A model generated the notes under the pieces. It saw only the letters and a program-made list of their open reading frames with translations. It did not search any database and had not been told where the DNA came from. DNA of 64,000 bases from contig NZ_JPRK01000015.1 of the NCBI RefSeq assembly GCF_000832125.1, positions 62,001 to 126,000 on the forward strand. The letters run 5' to 3'. Within the stretch, counting starts at the first letter, position 1; each line of letters begins with the position of its first letter. The position numbers and the translations under genes are program-made. Positions 17,260 through 26,356 of this stretch are shown here, one piece after another. The stretch is from Flavobacterium hibernum (GTDB lineage Bacteria > Bacteroidota > Bacteroidia > Flavobacteriales > Flavobacteriaceae).

Positions 17260-18204
17260 TTAAAACTCAAATTTAGCTTTTTCTAAACAAGCAACTTCAA
17301 AATCTGCTACCATTTCTTGAATAATTTGTTCTACAGGTAAAATTTCATGAATTAATCCAGCGATTTGACCAATCTCTAGTTCTCCCTCTTCAAGATCGCC
17401 TTCAAACATTCCTTTTTTTGCTCTTGCTCTGCCTAAAAGCTGCACTAAATCTTCTTTCGAAGGACATTGTTCATACAACTCCTGTACATCCTGATAGAAC
17501 TTATTTTTTATCAAACGCACCGGCGCCAATTCTTTCAATGTTAATTGCGTATCTCCTTCTTTAACTCTAACGATTGTTTCTTTAAAGTTATTGTGAGCAG
17601 AAGATTCTATCGAAGCCGCAAAACGACTTCCAACTTGTACACCATCTGCACCTAAAACCATTGCAGCGAGCATTCCTCTACCCGTAGCAATTCCTCCGGC
17701 TGCAATAATAGGAATTTGAATTTTTTCTTTCACCATCGGAATTAGTGTCAGAGTGGTTGTTTCGTCACGACCATTGTGTCCACCTGCCTCAAAACCTTCG
17801 GCAACAATAGCATCAACTCCTGCTTCTTGTGCTTTTAAAGCAAAAACACTACTACTTACAACATGAACAACAGTAATTCCTTTTTCTTTCAAAAAAGAAG
17901 TCCACGTTTTAGGATTTCCGGCAGAAGTAAAAATAATCTTCACTCCTTCTTCGATCACAATATTTATGATTTCTTCGATATTTGGGTACAACATCGGAAT
18001 ATTGACACCAAAAGGTTTATCGGTTGCTTTTTTACATTTCTGAATATGTTCTCTTAAAACTTCAGGATACATTGATCCAGCTCCTATAAGTCCTAAACCT
18101 CCTGCATTACTAACGGCCGAAGCCAACTTATATCCACTATTCCAGATCATTCCGCCTTGAATAATTGGATATTTTATTTTAAAAAGTTCTGTAATTCTAT
18201 TCAT
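17260..18204 (-). CDS. NAD(P)H-dependent flavin oxidoreductase, nitronate monooxygenase-like
   Basis: A 314-residue FMN-binding TIM barrel of the 2-nitropropane dioxygenase/FabK group. The typical start is LFKIKYPIIQGGMIWNSGYKLASAVSNAGGLGLIG. FMN phosphate-binding glycines appear in PIIAAGGIATGRGMLAAMVLGADGVQVGSRF, and the mid-protein AEGFEAGGHNG carries the conserved His of the nitronate monooxygenase group. It may oxidise alkyl nitronates or reduce an enoyl substrate; sequence alone does not decide. It starts 12 bases after the S8 protease stop and belongs to the mnmA operon. Confidence 0.85.
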   Translation of the reverse strand: MNRITELFKIKYPIIQGGMIWNSGYKLASAVSNAGGLGLIGAGSMYPEVLREHIQKCKKATDKPFGVNIPMLYPNIEEIINIVIEEGVKIIFTSAGNPKTWTSFLKEKGITVVHVVSSSVFALKAQEAGVDAIVAEGFEAGGHNGRDETTTLTLIPMVKEKIQIPIIAAGGIATGRGMLAAMVLGADGVQVGSRFAASIESSAHNNFKETIVRVKEGDTQLTLKELAPVRLIKNKFYQDVQELYEQCPSKEDLVQLLGRARAKKGMFEGDLEEGELEIGQIAGLIHEILPVEQIIQEMVADFEVACLEKAKFEF

Positions 18205-18216
18205 TCAAAAATGCTA

Positions 18217-19818
18217 TTATTGTTTGATTATCTTTCCTGTTTTATGCAAACCATCAGCTTCAAAAGTATAAAAATACAATCCGCTTTTTAGCATTTCAAT
18301 AGAAAGATTTGGGTTTTGATTGGTTATCTGCTTCTCAATTACTTTTTGCCCTAAAACAGAATAAATTGAAATTGAAGCTGTATCACTTTGGAACAAAAAT
18401 GAAACTGTTGTTTGAACTGGATTTGGAAACACAGAAAAAAGAGATGAAGAAGTTTCAAAAGTCTCTACTCCTAAAGTAGCTCCAAAATTTGGAATTCCAT
18501 AACCATAACTATTGTTAGGAGAATTATATCGATCTGAAGATGCCAAAATCATCTGCCTGATTTCTTTATTGGTTTTCGACGGAAAAGCCTGCCATAAACA
18601 AGCAATCATTCCTGCCATAATAGGACATGAAAATGAGGTTCCATCGGCGACTCTTATCGTTCCTAATGCATCTGAAATTACGGCGGAGCTTCCCAAAGCC
18701 ATAACATCAGGTTTTATTCGACCATCATAACTTGGACCTATAGAACTAAAACTAGATTTTGTTTTTGAAGCTGTAACTCCTCCAACTGTAATTACCGAAA
18801 CTGCATCTGCTGGTGCACCAATATGAGGCTCAGCTTTATTTCCTTCATTTCCTGCAGAGGCTACAACAATTATCCCTTTGCTAAAGGCGATTTCTGCACC
18901 ACGAGAAATAAAATTTGTTGATCCATTCATATCACTATACAAATGACTATAATTTGGATTATCAAAAGCAAAATAACCTAACGAAGTGGTTATAATATCA
19001 ACTCCTAAACTATCGGCTTTTTCCGCCGCTTCAACCCAATACGATTCTTCGACTGGAGTTTCTGTAGGGTCATATTCTGTAATAAACAAATAGTACGAAG
19101 CATCAGGCGCAGTTCCAACCAAAGCATTCTCCTTGTAACCGCCCATTGTCGAAAGCACCATAGTTCCGTGATCGTCCCCTGTATAGAAATTTTCGTTTCG
19201 GTTCACAAAATCATAACCTCCAAGAATCTGGTGATTATCAACTAATTTTTTGAATGGCTGAGCTGTATTTACTCCAGGAAATCCTGCATCCAAAACAGCA
19301 ATTATTTTACCTGAACCTGTTTTATTTTGTTGATGTAAAATTTGCCCGTTAAGCATTTGAATTTGACTTCCTGATGATCCATAGGCATAATCAATTGTCG
19401 TTTTTAGCTTGTCACTTGTCTTATTAACTTGATCTGTCGAAACTTTTTTAGAAGTGGTATTTAAAGTTCGATCTGCAAAAACAACTTTATCTACAAATGA
19501 AAGCGATTTAAGAGCCAAAACATTACCCTGAGTTCCTTGTATATGAAGCGCATTTAACCATTTAGATTTTGCCTTTATAGTGATTCCTGAACTCAATTTT
19601 ACCTGATTAATATAGGATGCTTCTATTGGAGCATCGGTACTATTCAAGGCAATACTTTGATTGGTTCTTCGCTCTAAAGACCGAGCCGAAAGCATATTTA
19701 ATGGATTATCCAGATAGGATTGTGCATTTGGTTTACTCTTAAAGTATACCCAGGCATCTTCTTGCGAAAACATCACAGAAGAAATTAGAAGCAAAAATAA
19801 CAAGAAATTGAACTTCAT
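18217..19818 (-). CDS. S8 subtilisin-like protease with type IX secretion sorting domain
   Basis: A 533-residue exported serine protease. The order is signal peptide (1-19), prodomain (about 20-145), subtilase domain (about 150-455) and a C-terminal Por/T9SS type A sorting domain (about 458-533; SVFPNPVQTTVSF ... MLKSGLYFYTFEADGLHKTGKIIKQ). The catalytic triad is D177 (VLDAGF), H217 (DDHGTMV) and S395 (GTSFSCP), with N324 in SAGNEG as the oxyanion residue. The protein should cross the outer membrane by T9SS and be attached or released. It lies between mnmA and the flavin oxidoreductase gene. Confidence 0.92.
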   Translation of the reverse strand: MKFNFLLFLLLISSVMFSQEDAWVYFKSKPNAQSYLDNPLNMLSARSLERRTNQSIALNSTDAPIEASYINQVKLSSGITIKAKSKWLNALHIQGTQGNVLALKSLSFVDKVVFADRTLNTTSKKVSTDQVNKTSDKLKTTIDYAYGSSGSQIQMLNGQILHQQNKTGSGKIIAVLDAGFPGVNTAQPFKKLVDNHQILGGYDFVNRNENFYTGDDHGTMVLSTMGGYKENALVGTAPDASYYLFITEYDPTETPVEESYWVEAAEKADSLGVDIITTSLGYFAFDNPNYSHLYSDMNGSTNFISRGAEIAFSKGIIVVASAGNEGNKAEPHIGAPADAVSVITVGGVTASKTKSSFSSIGPSYDGRIKPDVMALGSSAVISDALGTIRVADGTSFSCPIMAGMIACLWQAFPSKTNKEIRQMILASSDRYNSPNNSYGYGIPNFGATLGVETFETSSSLFSVFPNPVQTTVSFLFQSDTASISIYSVLGQKVIEKQITNQNPNLSIEMLKSGLYFYTFEADGLHKTGKIIKQ

Positions 19819-19863
19819 AATATACTTTTTTAAAAGGTTAAACCTATTTAAGAAAGTATAAAG

Positions 19864-21051
19864 CTATGAAATTACTCCCGAACCAACTAATTCATTATCG
19901 AAATACCAAGCTACGAACTGACCTTCAGTAATTGCTGACTGAGGCTCATCAAAACGAACATACATTCCGTTTTCGAATTGGTGCAAAGTTGCTTTTTGCA
20001 AAGGCTGACGGTAACGAATTCTCGCCATAACTTCTAAAGTTTCACCAACTTTTAAAGTTAAATCTGTACGAATCCAGTGTACTTCAGATTTATCAACGAA
20101 TAAAGCTTTTTTAAACAATCCAGGATGATTGCTAGTTAAACCTGTATAAATTGTATTGGTATCAACATCTGTAGCAATAACAAATAACGGATCCGTAGTT
20201 CCACCAACATTCAATCCTTTTCTTTGTCCGTTTGTAAAATAATGTGCTCCTTGATGATTTCCCATTACTTTTCCCATTGTTGGAAGATAAGCAGGTTTTT
20301 GAGCCTCTATTTTCAATACTTCTTCTAAAGATAATCCAGCTGGTATTTCAACTGTATAAATTGGATCGTTTTTGTCAATTTGAATAATTTTACCTTCTTT
20401 TGGTTGTAATTTTTGCTGCAAAAATTCAGGTAAACGAACTTTTCCAATAAAACATAAACCTTGAGAATCTTTCTTCTCGGCCGTTACCAATTCCATTTCA
20501 GCAGCGATTTCGCGAACTTCCGGTTTTGTTAATGCCCCAATTGGAAATAATGCTTTTGACAATTGATCTTGCGACAATTGACATAAAAAATACGATTGAT
20601 CTTTATTATTATCAGCTCCGGCAATCAATTGATACATTGGTTTTCCATCAACTTCAATTTCATTTTTTTGACAATAATGTCCTGTTGCAACATAATCTGC
20701 ACCAAGACTTAAAGCAATTTTCATGAAAACATCAAATTTGATTTCGCGATTACAAAGCACATCAGGATTTGGAGTTCTTCCTTTTTCGTATTCGTTGAAC
20801 ATATAATCAACGATTTTTTCTTTGTATTCTTCGCTTAAATCGACAGTTTGAAACGGTATTCCAAGTTTTTCAGCTACTAATAAAGCATCATTACTATCTT
20901 CTAACCAAGGACATTCGTTAGAAATAGTAACCGAATCATCGTGCCAGTTTTTCATAAAAAGCCCAATAACTTCGTATCCTTGTTGTTGCAATAAATAAGC
21001 AGCAACACTCGAATCTACTCCACCAGAAAGTCCAACAACTACACGTTTCAT
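19864..21051 (-). CDS. mnmA: tRNA-specific 2-thiouridylase MnmA
   Basis: A 395-residue cytosolic enzyme that forms 2-thiouridine at the wobble position of tRNAs for Lys, Glu and Gln. The PP-loop motif is VGLSGGVDSSVAA near the N-terminus. The two catalytic cysteines are C100 (PDVLCNREIKF) and C200 (DSQGLCFIGK). The C-terminal beta-barrel that handles tRNA is intact. A NWHDDSVTISNECPW stretch fits the Bacteroidota form. It is the first gene of a four-gene operon and has its own -7 element upstream. Confidence 0.95.
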   Translation of the reverse strand: MKRVVVGLSGGVDSSVAAYLLQQQGYEVIGLFMKNWHDDSVTISNECPWLEDSNDALLVAEKLGIPFQTVDLSEEYKEKIVDYMFNEYEKGRTPNPDVLCNREIKFDVFMKIALSLGADYVATGHYCQKNEIEVDGKPMYQLIAGADNNKDQSYFLCQLSQDQLSKALFPIGALTKPEVREIAAEMELVTAEKKDSQGLCFIGKVRLPEFLQQKLQPKEGKIIQIDKNDPIYTVEIPAGLSLEEVLKIEAQKPAYLPTMGKVMGNHQGAHYFTNGQRKGLNVGGTTDPLFVIATDVDTNTIYTGLTSNHPGLFKKALFVDKSEVHWIRTDLTLKVGETLEVMARIRYRQPLQKATLHQFENGMYVRFDEPQSAITEGQFVAWYFDNELVGSGVIS

Positions 21052-21080
21052 TCTAAATCGTTTATATTTTTACAAGGGTG

Positions 21081-21088
21081 CAAAGATA
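21081..21088 (-). promoter_or_regulatory. -7 element of mnmA
   Basis: The reverse strand reads TATCTTTG, an exact TAnnTTTG match, which would start the transcript about 23 bases before the ATG. No TTG is seen at the expected -33 position. Confidence 0.45.
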
Positions 21089-21206
21089 AGCCGTATTTTT
21101 GATAATTGCAGTAGTTTTGATTAGTTTATGTAATGACATTGTAGATAAAACTTATTATGTTATTTGTTTGAAATAAATTAATTAAAACAGTTAATCAATT
21201 TAAAAA

Positions 21207-22259
21207 CTATTTCTTCCAATTGTAATCTTTTGACCAAGCATAGAATTTATCTAATTCATCCTGATTTTTCTTATGCCATTTTACAACATCTTCAGTACCT
21301 GAATCAACATAGACGATATACGCAAAAGGTTCAATTAACTTTTTCTTTTTCATTTCAAGAAAATAGGGAACGAAAGTAGCCCAGTAAAAGCCATAATTAT
21401 CATTCTTTACTTCGTCAAGAGATGCACAAATAGTTTCAAATTTTCTAATAAAATTCTCAACGTCAGTTTTCTTAATATTTTTTTTATCAAAATCTAAGGC
21501 AGCATCCATTGACAAAATCAGATCTGTTATCGAAAAATCATTTTCTTTTTTATTTGCTGTTCCTGTAGAATCAGGAAGGCTAGCTGCATTAATGTTTATG
21601 GAAATAGATTTTGTTCCGGTTTGGGTAACACCTTGCATTAATAAACTCTGTAAGCTTTTAAAGTTTTTCTTAGATCGAGATGTTTGCGGTTCTACAATTA
21701 AAAACCTTGAAAAGGCTAAAACTGCTGGAATTCTATGTTCCCCCATTTCAAGAGTTCCAATTGCATTTAAAGAACCTGCATGCTTTGGATTAATTTTAAG
21801 CGATTTCTGAAAACAAAGAATAGCATCATCACGCTTATTCATGTTAGCGTAACAAATTCCTTTATTAAAATATAATTGATAGTAATTAGGAAATTTCTCA
21901 ATTCCCTCGTCATAGATTTTTAAAGATTCATCAGTCTTTTTTAAGTGATCTAATGAATTAGCATAACTTACATATAAATTACTAAGATCATCGTTTGAAT
22001 GTGTTGCAATAGCCAATTTAGCAACTTTTATTGATTCATCATATTTACCAGTTGCGTTTAGAGACATTGCTTTTTCTGAATACGCAAGCAAATTATCCTT
22101 ATCAACCTCTAATGCTTTACTATATTTATCGATTGCTCCTTGATAATCTCCTTTATCATGGAGTGCGACGCCTTCATTTATAAGCTTTTCAGCTTCAACT
22201 TGATTTTGCGCATAAGCACCTGAGAACAATAAAAATAAAAGTAAAGTTTTGATCTTCAT
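21207..22259 (-). CDS. Secreted TPR-repeat protein
   Basis: A 350-residue protein with a signal peptide (MKIKTLLLFLLFSGAYAQ). At least four tetratricopeptide repeats follow from about residue 22 to 190 (AEKLINEGVALHDKGDYQGAIDKYSKALEVD, NLLAYSEKAMSLNATGKYDESIKVAK, NYYQLYFNKGICYANMNKRDDAILCF and the one after). The C-terminal part, from about 240, is a separate alpha-helical domain that resembles none I know. It likely forms a scaffold in the periplasm. It is 67 bases behind the MORN-type gene and probably shares its transcript. Confidence 0.75.
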   Translation of the reverse strand: MKIKTLLLFLLFSGAYAQNQVEAEKLINEGVALHDKGDYQGAIDKYSKALEVDKDNLLAYSEKAMSLNATGKYDESIKVAKLAIATHSNDDLSNLYVSYANSLDHLKKTDESLKIYDEGIEKFPNYYQLYFNKGICYANMNKRDDAILCFQKSLKINPKHAGSLNAIGTLEMGEHRIPAVLAFSRFLIVEPQTSRSKKNFKSLQSLLMQGVTQTGTKSISININAASLPDSTGTANKKENDFSITDLILSMDAALDFDKKNIKKTDVENFIRKFETICASLDEVKNDNYGFYWATFVPYFLEMKKKKLIEPFAYIVYVDSGTEDVVKWHKKNQDELDKFYAWSKDYNWKK

Positions 22260-22326
22260 AAAGATTAGTTTTTTAGATTATAAACTTAAGTATTTAATTT
22301 AAAATACCAGTTTTTAAAATAAAAAT

Positions 22327-23031
22327 CTAATTCATTTTAGGCTTTGAATCTACTTGGTAACTGCTTTTGGGGTCGCTCATATTTACTTCTTTGGTTAATT
22401 TACCTTTTAAGTAAAACTGCCATATATTCGCTTTTTTTCCATTGACAAATTTCCCTTTTGAAGCTACAACTCCATCGGCGTCATAAAAAATGGCATCACC
22501 ATTATATTCATCCTTTTTATAAGTACTTTGCTCTAAAAGAATTCCGTTTTGACCGTATTTTTTATAAATCCCCTCCTTTAAGCCGTCTTTGTAACTTACT
22601 TCTTCAGCAATTTTTGAGTTTGGATAATACACCGTTCTTGCACCTTCTAACTTTCCATTTTTATAATTTTCAAGCGTCATCAATACTTTAGAAGCTTTAT
22701 GATAATACTTCCACTCTCCTTCATGCACTTTACCAAGTTCTTTTCCTTCACTTACTATATTCTTACTCTGGTCATAAAAAATAGTATACGAAGTTCCGTC
22801 ATTTGCCGTAAAATCACGAGTTGCTAAAACATCTCCTTTTTTAGTGTCATCGAAAAATTTAAAAATTCCAGTTTCTTTTCCGTGATTAAAAGTTCCTTCA
22901 TAACGAGGACGTTTTGAAACTTCGTATGTTCCTTTCCAAACGCCGTCTTTTTTTCCGTTAGCATCTACTTTATTAAACTCTTGAGAAAAGGCTACAGCAC
23001 TAATAAAAAGTAAAATCCAAAAATTTTTCAT
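22327..23031 (-). CDS. MORN-variant repeat protein (YwqK-like)
   Basis: A 234-residue protein with a signal peptide (MKNFWILLFISAVAFSQ) and repeated beta-hairpins of the MORN-variant type: GVWKGTYEVSKRPRYEGTFNHGKETG, GEWKYYHKASKVLMTLENYKNGKLEG, GIYKKYGQNGILLEQSTYK and GKFVNGKKANIWQFYLKGKL. Such proteins are often auto-labelled YwqK-family antitoxin. No toxin gene is adjacent, so I would not keep that label. It probably forms an elongated envelope protein. Co-transcribed with the TPR gene. Confidence 0.75.
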   Translation of the reverse strand: MKNFWILLFISAVAFSQEFNKVDANGKKDGVWKGTYEVSKRPRYEGTFNHGKETGIFKFFDDTKKGDVLATRDFTANDGTSYTIFYDQSKNIVSEGKELGKVHEGEWKYYHKASKVLMTLENYKNGKLEGARTVYYPNSKIAEEVSYKDGLKEGIYKKYGQNGILLEQSTYKKDEYNGDAIFYDADGVVASKGKFVNGKKANIWQFYLKGKLTKEVNMSDPKSSYQVDSKPKMN

Positions 23032-23339
23032 AATTCAGTTTTCTATATAACAACAAAAATTCAGTTTTAGTATCGCAAAAGTATAACCATTTTGACTTTA
23101 TTCGAAGCTCCAAACGATAATATTCACTTTAATTTCTGTTTAACCTTTCATTTACAATTACTTCATATAAAAACAGCGAAAACAAAAGCGAAACAAACAT
23201 AATTAACTAAAAATCAACAACATAAAACACTAAACAAAACAGTTAAAATATAGCCAAACTTAATATTTGTTTAACTTTTTAGTCATTTTGTTAAACAAAA
23301 TAAATAACTTAGTGGTAACAAACGAAAAAAAACTATATT
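23032..23339. other. Divergent intergenic region, MORN and fasciclin genes
   Basis: A stretch of 308 bases, very A/T-rich, with the -7 element of the MORN gene at its left end. TAATATTTG near 23264 is one base too long for a perfect -7 element of the fasciclin gene. Several GTTTAAC/GTTAAAC words occur but form no clear operator. I see no gene. Confidence 0.3.
23076..23083 (-). promoter_or_regulatory. -7 element of the MORN/TPR pair
   Basis: The reverse strand reads TACTTTTG, an exact -7 consensus 44 bases upstream of the ATG at 23031. A TTG exists upstream but at a spacing of 27, so the -33 element is uncertain. Confidence 0.45.
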
Positions 23340-24320
23340 ATGAAAACAATCAAAATTAAATTAATTGCTTTATTAGCATTAATTGCTTTCGTCAGTATTT
23401 CATGTAACAACAACGATAATGATGATTCGTCTCAACAATCAAAAACAATCGTTTCAATTGCGAAAGCAAACCCTAATTTAAGCTCACTAGTTGCAGCTTT
23501 AGAAAAAGCAGATTTGGCAACTACACTGAATTCTTCCGGTACTTATACCGTTTTTGCACCTACCAACACAGCTTTTAGTGCTTTTTTAAGCGCTAAGGGT
23601 TATGCAAATTTAGATGCAGTTCCTGTTGCTGCTTTAAAAGAAATATTACTTAATCACGTTTTAGTCACCAAAGTAAAATCGACGGAAATTGCAACTGGCT
23701 ACGTAAAAACTTTAGCCAAAGGAACTGCATCGACTTCAAACACATTAAGTATGTATCTGGAAAAAGGAACAGGATTCGATATTAATGGAGGAAAAACAAA
23801 TGGAGGTGCTACTGTAACAACTGCTGACATTGAAGCTTCAAACGGTATCATTCATGTTGTTGATGGTGTAATTGGTTTACCTACAATTGTAAATCATGCC
23901 ATTGCAAATAAAAATTTCACAACTCTTGTAGCCGCTTTGACTTACAATCCATCGTCCGGATTTGCCGGAATATTATCTGGAACAGCTAGTTCACCTTTCA
24001 CTGTTTTTGCGCCAACAAATGCTGCTTTCACAAGTTTTCTAACTGAAACCGGATATTCAGGACTTGCCGCAATTCCTGCAAATGTTTTAGAAACAACTCT
24101 AAAATATCATGTGGTCGCAGGTGCCAATGTACTTTCAACTTCTTTAACGAACGGTCAAGTAGTAAGCACTTTTGCAGGACAAAATTTCACAATTGGATTG
24201 ACAGGAGGGGCAAAAATTACTGATACAAATGGAAGAGTCAGTACTATTGTTGCAACAGATGTGCAGTGTTCAAACGGCATAATTCATGTGATTGACAAAG
24301 TCTTATTGCCAAAATTTTAA
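23340..24320 (+). CDS. Lipoprotein with two fasciclin (FAS1) domains
   Basis: A 326-residue lipoprotein. The signal ends in a lipobox at SISC, with C22 followed by an Asn/Asp-rich linker. Two FAS1 domains follow, about residues 38-180 and 185-325. Each carries the H1 box (YTVFAPTNTAFSAFL; FTVFAPTNAAFTSFL) and the H2 box (NGIIHVVDGVI; NGIIHVIDKVL). FAS1 domains mediate adhesion and matrix contacts. The Asn/Asp-rich residues behind the lipid anchor may favour surface display, as is known for some Bacteroidota lipoproteins. A bidirectional terminator follows. Confidence 0.9.
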   Translation: MKTIKIKLIALLALIAFVSISCNNNDNDDSSQQSKTIVSIAKANPNLSSLVAALEKADLATTLNSSGTYTVFAPTNTAFSAFLSAKGYANLDAVPVAALKEILLNHVLVTKVKSTEIATGYVKTLAKGTASTSNTLSMYLEKGTGFDINGGKTNGGATVTTADIEASNGIIHVVDGVIGLPTIVNHAIANKNFTTLVAALTYNPSSGFAGILSGTASSPFTVFAPTNAAFTSFLTETGYSGLAAIPANVLETTLKYHVVAGANVLSTSLTNGQVVSTFAGQNFTIGLTGGAKITDTNGRVSTIVATDVQCSNGIIHVIDKVLLPKF

Positions 24321-24322
24321 AC

Positions 24323-24356
24323 AAAAAAAAACCGCTATTTACAGCGGTTTTTTTTT
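24323..24356. terminator. Bidirectional terminator between fasciclin gene and yidC
   Basis: AAAAAACCGCT pairs with AGCGGTTTTTT with A- and T-runs on both flanks, between convergent genes. Confidence 0.85.
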
Positions 24357-24368
24357 ATAAAATTCTAA

Positions 24369-26276
24369 TTATTTCTTTTTGCCTTTTGCAGCTTCTTGTT
24401 GCTCCATCACCTCTTGTAGACGTTGCTGAAACTTGCTTTGTTTTTTAGGCTCTTTCAATTTATTTTCTTGAATTTGAGCATGAATTTTATCACTGTCAAC
24501 AATATAGTTTTTAATTACAAACATAATTCCAATTGTAATTAAGTTAGAGATAAAGTTATATAAACTCAAACCTGCACCATAACTATTAAAGAAAATTAAC
24601 ATCATTAATGGCGAAACGTAAATCATGATTTTCATCATTTTTGCCATATCCGGCATACCTTCTTGTTGAGGAGCGGCCATTTGCTGATCTCCAGATGTCA
24701 TTTTCATATAAAAGAAAATCGCAATTGCTGCCAAAATTGGGAACAAACTAATGTGACTTCCGTATAATGGAATGTTGAATGGTAATTTTACAACAGCATC
24801 AAATGATGATAAATCGTCTGCCCATAAGAAACTTTTTTGTCTTAACTCAAAAGCTGACGGGAAGAACTGGAATGAAGCATACATAAAAGGAAGCTGAATC
24901 AATGCCGGAATACATCCTGCCATTGGGTTTACTCCTGCTTTGTTGTACAACTTCATTGTTTCTTGTTGTTTCTTCATTGGGTCTTTTTTGAATTTTTCTC
25001 CCAACTCTGTAATTTCAGGACGTAAAACTTTCATTTTAGCCTGAGACAAGAATGATTTATAAGTAATTGGCGACATAGCCAATTTAACAATAATAGTAAA
25101 AATGATAATGGCAATTCCTAAAGACAATCCCATTGTAGAACTTAAGAAACCGAATAATGGAATAAAAACCCACTTGTTAATCCATCCGAAAATTCCCCAA
25201 CCTAATGGAATAATTTTCTCGAAATTTTTATCGTAAGATTTTAAAGTTTTATAATCAGATGGTCCAAAATACCAGTTCATTTTATAATCAACTTCTCCAT
25301 TAGAAAAAGCTAAAGGAACTGTAGCTTTAAATTGTTTGATATAAGTTGTATCTATTATTTCATCTTTAACTAAATCATCAGATTGTAACTTAGATTTTTC
25401 GAATGGTTTATCGGTTGCTAAAATAGCCGCAAAAAAGTGCTGTTTGAAAGCAATGTAACTTACTTTTTCAGGAGTATCTTCTTTTCCAACACCATGACTT
25501 ACTGAGCTGTATTTTTCATCACCATACTCATACTCAATTTGAGCATATCTCTTTTCAATAGAAACACTTTTTTCATTTCTATAACTCTTTAAATCCCATT
25601 GTAAATCTAATGGTTTTGAAGAATTTAAAACTTTATTTAATCCTTGAGAACGAATATCAAAACCAACTAAATAATCGTTTGGTTTCAATATATATTTGTA
25701 TTCTAAAAACTCATTTTCGCCAGCTTTCAAACGCATAGTCAAAATTTGATCTGCTCCGTTTTTAGTTAACGTTGGCTCAAAATAAAGATCTTTAGAGTTT
25801 AAAGTTCTATTATCTGTTGTTTGTAATTGAATATTTAGATTAGAATTATTGTCTTTGATCAATTCTACTAATTGTCCAGAATTTTTCTCAAATCTTTTGA
25901 ATTCTTTTAGAGTAGCTTCAACTATATAACCACCTTTGTTGGCGATTTTTAGTATCATCTTTTCGTTTTCAATAGTTGTAAAACCTTCTTTAGCAGAAGG
26001 AAGTGTAGCTGAATAAGCAAAACCTCCTAATGATTTTTGTAATTTTGCCAATTGAACTGTATCTCCCGGAGTTGCTGTAGCAGCAACTGGCAAAACAGCT
26101 GTTTTAGTTTTATCAGCCTGAGCTTGCGCTTCTTGCTTGGCAACTAATTCTTTCTTGGCTTTTTCAGCAGCAATCTCTTTGTCAGAAGGCTGATTTTGGT
26201 ACATAATCCAAATCAAAATACCAAATATCAATACAAAACCAATGATTGAATTAAGATCAAATTTTTTTTCTTCCAT
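24369..26276 (-). CDS. yidC: Membrane protein insertase YidC
   Basis: A 635-residue inner-membrane insertase that works with Sec or alone. It has an N-terminal anchor (about residues 8-23, IIGFVLIFGILIWIMYQN), a large periplasmic beta-sandwich (about 70-350) and the conserved C-terminal five-helix core (about 370-590; GLSLGIAIIIFTIIVKLAMSPITYKS ... GVNPMAGCIPALIQLPFMYASFQFF). The tail is Lys/Gln-rich, as expected for ribosome contact. The N-terminus carries an Ala/Lys/Glu-rich segment. It is 80 bases downstream of pyrG on the same strand, an arrangement common in Bacteroidota. Confidence 0.96.
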   Translation of the reverse strand: MEEKKFDLNSIIGFVLIFGILIWIMYQNQPSDKEIAAEKAKKELVAKQEAQAQADKTKTAVLPVAATATPGDTVQLAKLQKSLGGFAYSATLPSAKEGFTTIENEKMILKIANKGGYIVEATLKEFKRFEKNSGQLVELIKDNNSNLNIQLQTTDNRTLNSKDLYFEPTLTKNGADQILTMRLKAGENEFLEYKYILKPNDYLVGFDIRSQGLNKVLNSSKPLDLQWDLKSYRNEKSVSIEKRYAQIEYEYGDEKYSSVSHGVGKEDTPEKVSYIAFKQHFFAAILATDKPFEKSKLQSDDLVKDEIIDTTYIKQFKATVPLAFSNGEVDYKMNWYFGPSDYKTLKSYDKNFEKIIPLGWGIFGWINKWVFIPLFGFLSSTMGLSLGIAIIIFTIIVKLAMSPITYKSFLSQAKMKVLRPEITELGEKFKKDPMKKQQETMKLYNKAGVNPMAGCIPALIQLPFMYASFQFFPSAFELRQKSFLWADDLSSFDAVVKLPFNIPLYGSHISLFPILAAIAIFFYMKMTSGDQQMAAPQQEGMPDMAKMMKIMIYVSPLMMLIFFNSYGAGLSLYNFISNLITIGIMFVIKNYIVDSDKIHAQIQENKLKEPKKQSKFQQRLQEVMEQQEAAKGKKK

Positions 26277-26356
26277 TATAATTTAAAAAAGGTTATTCGT
26301 TTAAGGCTATTAGTTATGAGTTTGACTCAAACGTTACATCCTTTCAGAATTAATTA

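Noticed and set aside
22327..23031. Antitoxin of a toxin-antitoxin system (YwqK label)
   Set aside because: The match is only to MORN-variant repeats, the protein has a signal peptide and no toxin gene is next to it.
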